14,298 bases of DNA from Candidatus Pacearchaeota archaeon (GTDB taxonomy: Archaea > Nanoarchaeota > Nanoarchaeia > Pacearchaeales > GW2011-AR1), in contig NZER01000150.1 in the NCBI GenBank assembly GCA_002690445.1, forward strand, positions 1 to 14,298, in the 5' to 3' direction. Position numbers and translations under genes: made by a program. The notes beneath the pieces were generated by a model that was not told the DNA's origin, did no database searches, and worked only from the letters and a program-made list of their open reading frames with translations. Positions within the stretch are counted from its first letter, which is position 1, and every line of letters starts with the position of its first letter. Below are positions 5,050-13,733 of this stretch, piece by piece.

Positions 5050-6369
5050 ATGCAAAAGAAAGTGTTCACAATAATCAACATAATTGCCCTTATCGCAATC
5101 ATTATCGGATTCGTATTTTTTATTCTTAGATTCTCATCAATAGAATCCCCTCAAAGCCAGGAAGAATGCGTAGATGTCAACAATGTCGCAAGCTTTGTCC
5201 ACAACACCTGCTACGATGCCTACAGCAAAAATATTATCATGGAACTAGAACGAAGCTACGACATTTACAACATAAAATCCATTGTAATCTCTTTCTTCGA
5301 CTTTACTGAAAAATCATACAAAATAACAGACATCCCAAATATAAACCAGACAAAAACCTATAAAATTTTAGCTGAAAAAAATCCAGAAAATATTAATTTC
5401 AGACTAGATATTATCAAAGACTTCTCATCACCAATCTGCCCTGAACCAAGAGCATTCTTTGTAAAATACTGCCCGCCCGGAAGCCGGCAAAAAGAAATTG
5501 GCGGCAGAATAGAAGAAAAAGGAAAAGAAGAATATATCACAGTCGGAGGGGGAATGAGAGAAGAATCAGACACCCTCGCTCTAACACTTGTAGAAAAAGA
5601 AAGAATATGGCAGTCAAAATGCCAGTCACAATGGAGATGCTCAGAATGGGAAGGTTGCATTGACGGAGTGCAAAGAAGAGACTGCGAAGACATAAAAGAA
5701 TGTTTCATACCAACAGACCTGCCAGACTTCACCAAATTCTGCTCAGGATTTTGCCAAGAAAGATGGGAATGCGCATGGTCTGAATGCAGCCGAGGATACA
5801 CAACCCCTGAATGTCAAGACCTAAGCAAGTGCGGCACAAAACACGACATCCCTCAAAAACTACCCTGCCGCCAAGAAAGAGAAAAATGCCTTCCAGAAAT
5901 AACTTGCAGCGAATGGACAGAATGCAAATCAGATTACAACTTTATAGACCTAATAAGCCAGACAAAAGAAATAAGAGGAGCGAAATCAAGAACCTGCGTA
6001 GACAGAAAAAACTGCGTCGCAACAAAATACGAAGTAAAAAACTGCTCCTTAAGAACTGACATTTACACAAAAAGAGTAAAAAAATGCGGAACAGATTACA
6101 TCGGAATTTACAACAAACTTACTAACAACCTAATTGCAAAAATAGAACAGGGCAAAGCAAAAGACAATCCCTATCTAAACATCCAAATAACAGATTCAGA
6201 AAAAGAATACTGCGACTACTGCTTCGACGGAATCAAAAACGGAGACGAAGAACAAGTTGATTGCGGAGGAAGCTGCGAACCCTGCCATAAAAAACAATAC
6301 ATCGCCCCATACCAAAAACCCACTCTCTGGAAAAAAGTCGGAAATTGGTTTAAAAAGTTAGTTTCCTAA
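5050..6369 (+). CDS. Exported cysteine-rich protein with thrombospondin type 1-like repeats, 439 aa
   Basis: An N-terminal hydrophobic helix (about 6-27) after MQKK anchors or exports the protein, and the remainder should be extracellular. I count 28 Cys, all after residue 39, an even number that suits disulfide bonding. Three thrombospondin type 1-like repeats carry the W/C signature: WRCSEWEGC (195-203), WECAWSEC (239-246) and TCSEWTEC (285-292), with their remaining cysteines spanning about 191-332. Near the C-terminus C391 and NGDEEQVDCGGSC (397-409) with C412 form the DG-x-x-NGDE-x-x-VDCGG-x-C motif seen in other secreted archaeal proteins. The tail LWKKVGNWFKKLVS looks like a basic amphipathic helix. 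Adhesion or cell-surface binding is likely by analogy, and the ligand is unknown. The gene follows the Lys-rich gene by 34 bases, and its stop is 3 bases from a convergent gene. Confidence 0.85.
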   Translation: MQKKVFTIINIIALIAIIIGFVFFILRFSSIESPQSQEECVDVNNVASFVHNTCYDAYSKNIIMELERSYDIYNIKSIVISFFDFTEKSYKITDIPNINQTKTYKILAEKNPENINFRLDIIKDFSSPICPEPRAFFVKYCPPGSRQKEIGGRIEEKGKEEYITVGGGMREESDTLALTLVEKERIWQSKCQSQWRCSEWEGCIDGVQRRDCEDIKECFIPTDLPDFTKFCSGFCQERWECAWSECSRGYTTPECQDLSKCGTKHDIPQKLPCRQEREKCLPEITCSEWTECKSDYNFIDLISQTKEIRGAKSRTCVDRKNCVATKYEVKNCSLRTDIYTKRVKKCGTDYIGIYNKLTNNLIAKIEQGKAKDNPYLNIQITDSEKEYCDYCFDGIKNGDEEQVDCGGSCEPCHKKQYIAPYQKPTLWKKVGNWFKKLVS

Positions 6370-6372
6370 TAA

Positions 6373-6660
6373 TCAAGCTGATTTGTCTATCTCCCGTATA
6401 GCTCTTGTTATTCTCTTAATTTTCATAATTGAGTTAAATGAAAAGAAACTAACTAACCCCAAAACAAGTACAGACAAAATTCCTAAAATAGCTACATCAA
6501 CAAAACTTTCCCAATTTATTTGATGTGTTAAAATAGCAATTATTATTCCTACAAAATATGTAAATCCAATAATAATAGAAACAGAAGCAATCTGTAAATA
6601 TTTTTGCATATCTATATCCAAAATATTCTTCCTAATAAAAATCTTATCTTCCATGATCAT
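6373..6660 (-). CDS. Small two-helix membrane protein, 95 aa
   Basis: Two hydrophobic helices (about residues 23-45 and 54-76 from ATG 6660) are followed by a basic tail (KIKRITRAIREIDKSA), consistent with both termini in the cytoplasm. I recognise no family. Three in-frame starts are possible: GTG 6669, ATG 6660 and ATG 6654. I chose 6660 because AGTGATT, close to the archaeal Shine-Dalgarno GGTGATC, precedes it by a few bases, and because GTG 6669 would lie inside the upstream gene. The start is one base beyond the stop of the 62-aa gene, so translation is probably coupled. The stop almost abuts that of the cysteine-rich protein. Confidence 0.7.
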   Translation of the reverse strand: MIMEDKIFIRKNILDIDMQKYLQIASVSIIIGFTYFVGIIIAILTHQINWESFVDVAILGILSVLVLGLVSFFSFNSIMKIKRITRAIREIDKSA

Positions 6661-6661
6661 G

Positions 6662-6850
6662 TCAATCACTAAAAGCCCAAGAGATTAGTATTACTCCTAA
6701 AACAACTAAAAAACTAGTTCCAAAAAGTCCATAAACATAAGGCACGCCCTTTAATGCCAAAGGAATAGTCCAAATAATTCCAAAAATAACTAAGATTATA
6801 CCAATAACCCCAATAACTGTTTTATTCCTAATATTTCTTCTTTCAGCCAT
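6662..6850 (-). CDS. Small two-helix membrane protein, 62 aa
   Basis: Starting at ATG 6850, the peptide opens MAERRNIRNKTVIGVIGIIL and has two hydrophobic helices (about 11-29 and 38-58) joined by a short Gly/Pro/Tyr loop. An in-frame GTG 8 codons upstream is possible, but GAGGT at 6855-6859 is a Shine-Dalgarno 4 bases before ATG 6850 and settles the choice. Unlike the other first genes of units here, this one seems to have a short leader, since its TATA box lies about 43 bases upstream. It forms a two-gene unit with the 95-aa membrane protein. No family is recognised. Small paired membrane proteins of unknown role are common in such genomes. Confidence 0.7.
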   Translation of the reverse strand: MAERRNIRNKTVIGVIGIILVIFGIIWTIPLALKGVPYVYGLFGTSFLVVLGVILISWAFSD

Positions 6851-6854
6851 TCTA

Positions 6855-6859
6855 ACCTC
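6855..6859 (-). promoter_or_regulatory. Shine-Dalgarno site deciding the 62-aa start
   Basis: GAGGT on the minus strand, 4 bases before ATG 6850. It favours this ATG over the upstream GTG. Confidence 0.6.
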
Positions 6860-6887
6860 ATCAGATCTTATCACTAAGAACCTTTTC

Positions 6888-6899
6888 TTTTTAAATATT
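6888..6899 (-). promoter_or_regulatory. TATA box of the two small membrane protein genes
   Basis: On the minus strand AATATTTAAAAA, followed by G, is centred about 43 bases before ATG 6850. This predicts a leader of about 17 bases that includes the GAGGT site. Confidence 0.45.
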
Positions 6900-6921
6900 T
6901 ATGAACTAAACCTAAATAAAC

Positions 6922-6948
6922 AAAAACCAACCCCACCCCAACAAAAAA
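6922..6948 (-). terminator. U-rich termination region after the five-gene operon
   Basis: About 45 bases past the VWA stop, the minus strand carries TTTTTT (6948-6943) and TTTTT (6926-6922). Archaeal RNA polymerase commonly terminates at such U-runs. G-runs surround them (6931-6939 and 6962-6970 on the minus strand). No strong GC hairpin is evident. Confidence 0.4.
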
Positions 6949-6992
6949 CTCACACCCAAAACCCCGCCCCGCCGTTCGTTTTTTGTCCCCCC

Positions 6993-7919
6993 TTAAGGAA
7001 GAATCTTCAATCTCAAATTATGAAAAATCCAGCTAAGAGCAAACAACCCAACTGCCCCAATCAAAAGATAAAAAGAAATATCAATCACAACTTCCTTTAT
7101 TGTTGTCTCCACAATACTACTGAAAGAAGCATCCAAATCAGCTAAATCCGCTGCCCTAAAAAACCGCCCCCCTGTCGAACTTGACAAAGATTCTAAAAAA
7201 TCTTCATCAACTTTTGAAATCGTATCAAATTCAGTAGCTCCCCCCTCCTTAGTCCCAATCGCAATCGTATTAACTGTCAAACTCTCTCTATTCGCATACC
7301 TAATAACCTGCGCAGCTGCCCCAACATTCAACTGCCCATCGCTTATCAAAACAAGAGACTTCAATTTCCGGTCATCCAACAATTTATTCACAACAACCAA
7401 CGCATTAAAAATATTCGTCCCCTGCACAATCCCATAATCAATATTATCAATCGCCATCTTCGCTCTAACCTTTGAATTATCCGGCTCCTGCATTATTACT
7501 GCATCCCCTGAAAACGCAATAACAGAAATCTCCGCCCCAACCGGAAGCAAATCAACAAACTTCCCTGCAGAAGTCTTCGCAGCATCCATCCTCGTCGGCA
7601 AAACATCCGGAGTCTTCATGCTCCAAGAATTATCAATCAATATAGAATGCGAAAACGTACTTGTCTCAGCAACAAAAGAAACCGAAGTCCCAGCCAAAGC
7701 CAAAATCAACAAAACCAAAACAGCCAAATTTAAATACAAAAATAAAAAATTCTTAGAAAAAAACTCAATATTATAAAAACGCTCCATTGCCTCAAAATTC
7801 GCAAACAAAAGCGCCTTCTTCCGATTATACACAACACTAAAAAAATAAATAAAAATAAAAAAAGGAACTAAAAGCAGCAGCATCAAAAACTTAGGATACA
7901 AAAACGCAAGCATTGCCAT
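6993..7919 (-). CDS. BatA-type von Willebrand factor A membrane protein, 308 aa
   Basis: Two N-terminal membrane helices (about 8-30 and 57-77), a VWA domain (about 90-275) and a C-terminal helix (about 281-300) give the BatA-like architecture. With three helices, the VWA domain should lie outside the cytoplasm if the basic YNRKK stretch after helix 1 is inside. The metal-ion site is complete: DNSWS (96-100), T168 in QGTNI and D194 in ISDGQ. Such proteins partner MoxR ATPases in assembling or activating other proteins. The ATG overlaps the DUF58 stop as TAATG, so translation is coupled. It is the last gene of the five-gene operon. The direct partner is not visible, and the linked giant glycoprotein is a candidate. 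Confidence 0.92.
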   Translation of the reverse strand: MAMLAFLYPKFLMLLLLVPFFIFIYFFSVVYNRKKALLFANFEAMERFYNIEFFSKNFLFLYLNLAVLVLLILALAGTSVSFVAETSTFSHSILIDNSWSMKTPDVLPTRMDAAKTSAGKFVDLLPVGAEISVIAFSGDAVIMQEPDNSKVRAKMAIDNIDYGIVQGTNIFNALVVVNKLLDDRKLKSLVLISDGQLNVGAAAQVIRYANRESLTVNTIAIGTKEGGATEFDTISKVDEDFLESLSSSTGGRFFRAADLADLDASFSSIVETTIKEVVIDISFYLLIGAVGLFALSWIFHNLRLKILP

Positions 7920-8812
7920 TATTCCCTCAACCCCCCTGTCCTTCTCCTAAGAAAAGAAACAACAGGCAAAACAAAAGGAACCGAAGTATTCAAATCAAGC
8001 AAATCAATTTTCGCATCCTGCAATATCTTTTTCATCTGAGCTTTCTGTTTCAAAACCTGAGCCTTATACCTCTCTGCCGCAAGAACAGAATCAATAATCA
8101 TCTGCTCGCCAGAATACGGATCCTGAATAATTAACTGATGCGAAGTATCTGGCAAAATTTCATCCAACGGATCTCTCACCATCATCGCCATTGTCTCAAA
8201 CCTAGTACCAAGCAAACGAAAATGCCTATCGCAGTCCTTATGAGTCCTAATAAAATCAGAAATAATAACAAAAACCGAAAAAGAAGGTCTAATCGTCCGC
8301 AGTATATAATCAATAACCACCCTCATATCAAAGTTCCCCCCATAAAGAGTCACATCAGACAAAAGTTTAGTCACCAGCCCAAACTGATTCCTCCCTCGAG
8401 AAGGACGCAATATCTGCATAATATGGTCTGTAAAAAGAATCAAACCCACATTATCCCCAGACATAGTAATCACATTACTTATCGCAGCCACCATCTCTCC
8501 CACATACTCTGCCTTCAATTTAGCCCCCGAACCAAACAACATACTATTACTCACATCAATCACAAAATAAATATTCAAATCCTTCTCCTCAATATATTTC
8601 TTCGCCAGCAAATCATTTGCCCGCAAACTCGCCTTCCAATCAACCATGCTATAATCCTCACTAGAATCATCAAACTTTCTATAGGAATCAAACTCTATCC
8701 CCTTCCCCCGAAATAACGTTCGATATAAAGTTTTCTTAATCGGAAAATTTTTCATAGCTGCTCTAAACTGAGTAACAGCCCGCCCAAAATCCATCTGAAA
8801 TTCACGCACCAT
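7919..8812 (-). CDS. DUF58 family protein, 297 aa
   Basis: The DUF58 core motif is clear: GKGIEFDSYRKF followed by D58-W59-K60 (family signature R-x-Y-x-x-GDD-x-R-x-IDW). A VWA-like domain with metal-site residues DVSNS (86-90) and D186 in ISDF follows. No membrane helix is present, unlike many bacterial members with an N-terminal helical hairpin, so this one is probably cytoplasmic or bound to the VWA membrane protein. DUF58 proteins are almost always encoded beside MoxR ATPases and are thought to be adaptors of that machinery. The start lies 3 bases after the MoxR stop, and the stop shares TAATG with the VWA gene. An in-frame ATG at residue 7 is an alternative start. Confidence 0.92.
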   Translation of the reverse strand: MVREFQMDFGRAVTQFRAAMKNFPIKKTLYRTLFRGKGIEFDSYRKFDDSSEDYSMVDWKASLRANDLLAKKYIEEKDLNIYFVIDVSNSMLFGSGAKLKAEYVGEMVAAISNVITMSGDNVGLILFTDHIMQILRPSRGRNQFGLVTKLLSDVTLYGGNFDMRVVIDYILRTIRPSFSVFVIISDFIRTHKDCDRHFRLLGTRFETMAMMVRDPLDEILPDTSHQLIIQDPYSGEQMIIDSVLAAERYKAQVLKQKAQMKKILQDAKIDLLDLNTSVPFVLPVVSFLRRRTGGLRE

Positions 8813-8815
8813 TTT

Positions 8816-9811
8816 CTAAGGCGCAACAACTTTATTTAAGATCTGCTTAATTACACCATCTGGCTTCACCTTATCTGCCTCTGCCTCAAAATTCAAAATA
8901 ATTCTATGTCGCAAAACAGGAAACGCAACCTTCTGAACATCCTGCGGAATAACATAATCCCGACCAGATATCAACGCCTCTGCCTTAGACGCAATATACA
9001 AAGCAATCGAAGCCCTCGGACTCGCCCCATAAGCAATATACTTAGCACAATCAGAATTCTTATCCTTGCACCTTGACTCATCTACAATTTTCACAATATA
9101 ATCCTTAATTGCCTCAGAAGTAAAAACCTCCTTAACTCTCTTCTGCAAAGAAAGAATCACACCTGGAGACAAAACTCTCCTCAACTTATAATCTTCAAAT
9201 CGATTTATCGTAATATTCTGCGTCAAAATCGTCTTCTCTTCATCTATTTTAGGATAATCAATAAGAAGTTTAAACAAAAACCTGTCAATTTGTGCTTCCG
9301 GAAGAGTGTAAACCCCACTAACTTCCAACGGATTCTCAGTAGCCATCACAAAAAACGGCTTCGGCAAATCATACGTCTTCCTCGAAATAGTCACCTTCTT
9401 CTCCTGCATCGCCTCTAACAAAGAAGACTGCGTTTTAGGCGGGCTCCTATTAATCTCATCTGCCAGCACAAAATTCGTAAACACCGGCCCCTTCATTACT
9501 CCAAAACCTTTCTGAGGCGTATAAGTTGTAATCCCAGTTATATCTGTCGGCAACAAATCAACAGTAAATTGTATTCTCTGCATCCCACATCCCATAACAA
9601 TCGCAATCGCCTTTACAATCAATGTCTTAGCCACCCCCGGCACCCCCTCCACCAAAACATGCCCGTCGCACAAAACCGCACTAATAATCTCCCTCACAAC
9701 ATCCTTCTGCCCAACAATGATCTGCGAAAGCTCTTTCTCAACTTCTTCAACAATTTTCTGAATACCCCTAACATTCAACCTGCCTCTTTTTTTAAATTTC
9801 GCTTTTACCAT
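8816..9811 (-). CDS. moxR: MoxR family AAA+ ATPase, 331 aa
   Basis: This AAA+ ATPase powers chaperone-like remodelling of client proteins together with VWA-domain partners in the cytoplasm. Walker A is GVPGVAKT (56-63), Walker B is FVLADE (114-119), sensor 1 is ATENP (157-161), a candidate arginine finger is R177 (PEAQIDRF), and the sensor 2 region is GASPRAS (262-268). The C-terminal lid domain is complete and the length is normal. A lysine-rich start (MVKAKFKKRGR) precedes the usual domain. One base separates its ATG from the stop of the giant surface protein gene, and DUF58 follows after 3 bases. This MoxR-DUF58-VWA order is the classic module. Confidence 0.95.
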   Translation of the reverse strand: MVKAKFKKRGRLNVRGIQKIVEEVEKELSQIIVGQKDVVREIISAVLCDGHVLVEGVPGVAKTLIVKAIAIVMGCGMQRIQFTVDLLPTDITGITTYTPQKGFGVMKGPVFTNFVLADEINRSPPKTQSSLLEAMQEKKVTISRKTYDLPKPFFVMATENPLEVSGVYTLPEAQIDRFLFKLLIDYPKIDEEKTILTQNITINRFEDYKLRRVLSPGVILSLQKRVKEVFTSEAIKDYIVKIVDESRCKDKNSDCAKYIAYGASPRASIALYIASKAEALISGRDYVIPQDVQKVAFPVLRHRIILNFEAEADKVKPDGVIKQILNKVVAP

Positions 9812-9812
9812 T

Positions 9813-12800
9813 CTATATGTAATTATCTATCTTCGCTTTATTAAATCTTATCCTTTTATAAACATAAAAAAGAAACCCAGCAAAAAATATCACTAAAGTC
9901 ACAAAAGAAATATAATAAAAACTATCCCTCACATCATCAGCATCAAATCTCACTTGCTCATTTGAAGATATTGCTTCCTCACACGCCTCTACCGCCTGCT
10001 GAGATAATCTATATGATTCAAAAAAATCACTCCTATCAAAATGAACCTTCGCCTCTTTCAACAACTCAACTAATTCCAAACACTCCGGATTTTCTGAAAT
10101 AAACTTTTCAGTAAAAAGCAGCAGCTGCTCTGCCTCAGTCTCATTTGTCTTTCTCAAATCAATAAAAAAATCCGCCCAATCACTAAATTTAGGCGTCGTC
10201 ACATTAGCAAAAATCGTCGCCTTATACCTGCCAGAACGCTGCGTATTAGCCCGAATCACCATCGTGAAATTCTCACTCTGCCCAAATTTCAACTCTTCAA
10301 TAAAATTATCTTCCAAGGAAATCTTCACCCCATCTGTAAACTGATCATTAAAACTAACATAACTACTCAAATTAATCCCTTTCAAATCTACCTGCCCGTC
10401 ATTCTGAATTGAAAAAGGAATTTCAATTATATTTTTCTCAGGCATCACAATTATATCCTGAGGAGTTATAAGCTTCAAAGAATAATGTTTAATTCTCGCC
10501 CCGCCGCCCCCGCCGCCCCCGCTTGTCGGCACTGTCGTAGTTGAAGGCGCTGTAAATGTAACCTGAAAATTCCCACTCACATCACTGCTATCCAAAACAC
10601 TGCCATTAGATACATTCCAATCAGTCCCATTTATTTTCAAACTCTCAGAAGTTGCAATTAAAGAACTCAATGTCAAAATCCAGAGTCCAGACATCGAAGA
10701 AGTAATATAACTCGGAGTTTCATTACTACTAATTGTAAAATTAACTGTCTGATTATAATAAGGATCATCAGCATCCACATCTACAAAATAATTAGTAAGA
10801 TTCAATTCTATATTCTGATTATAAGTTGCTTGCTGAGGAGAGCCAATCGGATTATTAGTATCAAAAACAACAGGAGAATTCTTATGAGTCACATTCAGTT
10901 TAAAAGTCACAGTAGTGTTCGCCAAACTTGCATTAGGAACATCAGGACTAGCAGGATAAACAACCAGTGTCAGATTCTTATCCAACCCATATGTCTCATC
11001 AGTAAAATTCGGAGTAAAACTCCAGCTGTAATTGCTTCCATTCCCATAATCATCAACAGACTCCCTCAAAGTCAAATTCCCATAACTATAATTAGCACTA
11101 TCAGAATAAACAATCCTATCAATCCAAAAATCATAAGTCAGATTATACGCAACAGTATGATTCACAGTAAACTCCAGTGTAGAAGTCGTATTCTCAGTTA
11201 AATTAAATGTATAGCCCGACGCAGGAAAATCCACAATCGGCGTCCCGTAAATCGTAACATTAAATATTTCAGAATCCATTCCCCCTGTTGAATCATTAAC
11301 AGAAACATTAAACTCCCAAGCTCCCAAACTCGTCGCATTAACAGTAAAACTAATTACCCCAGATCCATTAATAGTAAAAAAATCCCCGCCAGTTGTCTCA
11401 CTCGAAATCGTAAAATTCAAAACCCCGTCTGCCTCAGTCCCATCCTCCTCATCGCTCGCGTTCACATCCATATAATAAACATTATTCGGAGTAATATTCG
11501 TAAGCGTCTGATTATAAATTCCTGACAAAACAGGGCTGTCATCTGAAGCACTAATTGTCAAATTAAATGAATAATAATCAGAAACCCCCGACGCATCAGT
11601 TATATTAAACGTAACATTATAAGAACCCACATCAGAATTACCTGGCGTATACTCCACATAAAAATCCTCATGGTCTCCAGAATTATTCTGAGAAGTAAAA
11701 CTAAACAAATCAGTAATTATGTCACCAGTAGAAAAATCAAAAAAACTCAAATTCAAGCTTAACGTCTCATTATACACTGTCTCCTTTTCAGTCAAAATAA
11801 GGAAATCATTATCAGTCACAGAAAAATTAAGCGAAAGCAGAACATCCTCATTCCAATCCAAAACAGCTCCATCAGTTATCACAGTAGTAGTAGCAGTATT
11901 ATTCAACAAACTCACACTCGGTTCACTATTTGTATTACTTATATTAAAAGTCCATGTTGTAGTATTTGCCAATCCAAATTCATCTGTCGCAGTTATATTA
12001 ACTTCCCACGTACCAACATCCTGTTTCCACGGAGTAAAATTAAGCACACCATAAGTTGTCAAATTAAAATTAGTAAAATTCGTTGTATTTGAAAAAGTCA
12101 AGTCATCATTCTCACTATCATTAACATAAGTATCAGTAAGATTCGCCTCATACTGGCTCGTCCCTGCCTGAGTCGCTGCAACAGTCAAATTAATTGTATA
12201 TGAAGACTGATTCCAACTTGGGAAAAGATTATTTGAAATTGTAATATTAAAAAGAGTAGAATTAACAACCTCATCAGCATCAGTTACAGAAATATTAACT
12301 GTATACCAATCAATATCAGTTGAATTAGGAGTAAAGACAATTGTAACATGAGTAAAATTCGCAGACGTAGTTCCGTTAGTAATATCAAATAAATAATTAG
12401 CATCAGTCCCACCAGAATCAGTAACATCCCGAACTATATTCAGAGTTTCATTAAAACCATCTTCCTTATCAGGAATCAACAAATCATCATCGCTCGCATT
12501 TAAATAAATAGTTGTCTCTAAATTAATCGACGTTGTAACATTCTCTATAAACGTCACAGCCGGATCATCATTAGAAGTCCTATTCACATATATCTGAATC
12601 TGTTCTGTAACCGGATCAATAGAATCATTCAAATCATCAGCAGTAAAATTAATTGTCCAGTTCCCAATTTCCGGCTTGTCTGCAGTAAAACTAATTGCAA
12701 TTGTCTTAGAGTTGCTCTCTGCAAAAACAGTCTCATTCGCATAAAACCAGCTCGCATTTGCAATCCCGCTATCATCATAATTCCTTAAACTCGCAACAGT

Positions 12801-13733
12801 AGAAACATTAATCGAATCTATTGCCCCCTGAGTAGAAATATTAATCGTACAGGTAAAAGCAGCACTTTCATTAGCAGTAAGCCCAGTACAATTAGTTACA
12901 TTAATACTCAACGAAGACTGAAGATTAAACTCAACAACCCGATACCAAGTCATATTCACAGCATAGGTATCATTATAACACCAATCATTAGGACACGAAC
13001 TCCCTTCCCCATAATCCATAATTGTCACATTTGCCCAATAACTTCCTACATCATTATTAACCGGAGTAAAATTCATTTCTGCTGCTATATCAGAAACATT
13101 AGTCGGCTGAAAAAGCGAGCAATTATCTCGGTCACTCCACGCAGCATGAGTGCAATTTGTAAACCAAGTAATATTAAACCACAACGGATACTGATCCTCT
13201 TCATCGCTCGCATTAATATACTCATAAAACTCCTGGTCCTGAGTCATATTATATTCCAAATCAAGTGAAACAAAAGTCGGCCTGTCATTAGTTGCATTCA
13301 CCATAAAATTATACGGCGCACTAGTCCCTGCCTCCGAAGTAGCATTCTGAACATAAATATCTATCTTTGTAAAATTCCCTGTCTGATTATCATATGTTGC
13401 ATTTATCACCATCACCCCATCCCCAGAATCATCAAATCCAGTATCATCCCACACAAACCATATATAATTGCTATGCCCCACATAACTATGATTTGTCGAA
13501 GTAATATTCAAAACACTATAAAAAGCCATATCTTCCGGACCAGTCACATTCTCACTAAAATTAAAAAGATAAGAAGTATCTTCTAAAAAATAATATGTCC
13601 TGTCATAAGTATCTGCTTTAAAAGAAGGCTCCCCCACCGCCCCCACCACCACCGCCCCTAAAACCACCAACCCAAAAAATACCCACACCCACCTCAACAA
13701 AAGATCTCCCTTCCTATTCATCTGCCCCCTCAT
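9813..13733 (-). CDS. Giant cadherin-like surface glycoprotein, 1306 aa
   Basis: A signal sequence (hydrophobic about 15-33) leads a long ectodomain of roughly nine beta-sandwich modules of 100-120 residues. They resemble dystroglycan-type cadherin/Ig repeats, with openings such as YINASDEED (172-180) and YLNASDDD (410-417) and closings such as DVGSYWANVTIMD (228-240) and DVGTWEVNITATD. By hand I count about 90 N-X-S/T sequons, so heavy N-glycosylation is expected. A PST-rich linker and seven Gly (about 1071-1077) separate these from a further beta domain (about 1080-1190) resembling the NEW3/COG1470 type, then a helical segment, a membrane helix (about 1275-1292) and a short basic tail. It should be a single-pass envelope protein, perhaps S-layer-like or adhesive. 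Its ATG overlaps the AbrB-like stop (ATGA), and moxR starts 1 base after its stop. Module boundaries are approximate. Confidence 0.9.
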   Translation of the reverse strand: MRGQMNRKGDLLLRWVWVFFGLVVLGAVVVGAVGEPSFKADTYDRTYYFLEDTSYLFNFSENVTGPEDMAFYSVLNITSTNHSYVGHSNYIWFVWDDTGFDDSGDGVMVINATYDNQTGNFTKIDIYVQNATSEAGTSAPYNFMVNATNDRPTFVSLDLEYNMTQDQEFYEYINASDEEDQYPLWFNITWFTNCTHAAWSDRDNCSLFQPTNVSDIAAEMNFTPVNNDVGSYWANVTIMDYGEGSSCPNDWCYNDTYAVNMTWYRVVEFNLQSSLSINVTNCTGLTANESAAFTCTINISTQGAIDSINVSTVASLRNYDDSGIANASWFYANETVFAESNSKTIAISFTADKPEIGNWTINFTADDLNDSIDPVTEQIQIYVNRTSNDDPAVTFIENVTTSINLETTIYLNASDDDLLIPDKEDGFNETLNIVRDVTDSGGTDANYLFDITNGTTSANFTHVTIVFTPNSTDIDWYTVNISVTDADEVVNSTLFNITISNNLFPSWNQSSYTINLTVAATQAGTSQYEANLTDTYVNDSENDDLTFSNTTNFTNFNLTTYGVLNFTPWKQDVGTWEVNITATDEFGLANTTTWTFNISNTNSEPSVSLLNNTATTTVITDGAVLDWNEDVLLSLNFSVTDNDFLILTEKETVYNETLSLNLSFFDFSTGDIITDLFSFTSQNNSGDHEDFYVEYTPGNSDVGSYNVTFNITDASGVSDYYSFNLTISASDDSPVLSGIYNQTLTNITPNNVYYMDVNASDEEDGTEADGVLNFTISSETTGGDFFTINGSGVISFTVNATSLGAWEFNVSVNDSTGGMDSEIFNVTIYGTPIVDFPASGYTFNLTENTTSTLEFTVNHTVAYNLTYDFWIDRIVYSDSANYSYGNLTLRESVDDYGNGSNYSWSFTPNFTDETYGLDKNLTLVVYPASPDVPNASLANTTVTFKLNVTHKNSPVVFDTNNPIGSPQQATYNQNIELNLTNYFVDVDADDPYYNQTVNFTISSNETPSYITSSMSGLWILTLSSLIATSESLKINGTDWNVSNGSVLDSSDVSGNFQVTFTAPSTTTVPTSGGGGGGGARIKHYSLKLITPQDIIVMPEKNIIEIPFSIQNDGQVDLKGINLSSYVSFNDQFTDGVKISLEDNFIEELKFGQSENFTMVIRANTQRSGRYKATIFANVTTPKFSDWADFFIDLRKTNETEAEQLLLFTEKFISENPECLELVELLKEAKVHFDRSDFFESYRLSQQAVEACEEAISSNEQVRFDADDVRDSFYYISFVTLVIFFAGFLFYVYKRIRFNKAKIDNYI

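Noticed and set aside
5358..5801. Minus-strand open frame opposite the cysteine-rich gene
   Set aside because: The plus-strand protein has clear repeat motifs and cysteine spacing, and the minus frame is a Ser/His-rich shadow.
10496..10525. G/C-rich simple repeat as a regulatory G-quadruplex
   Set aside because: It encodes the seven-glycine hinge of the giant glycoprotein, and the composition is explained by Gly codons.
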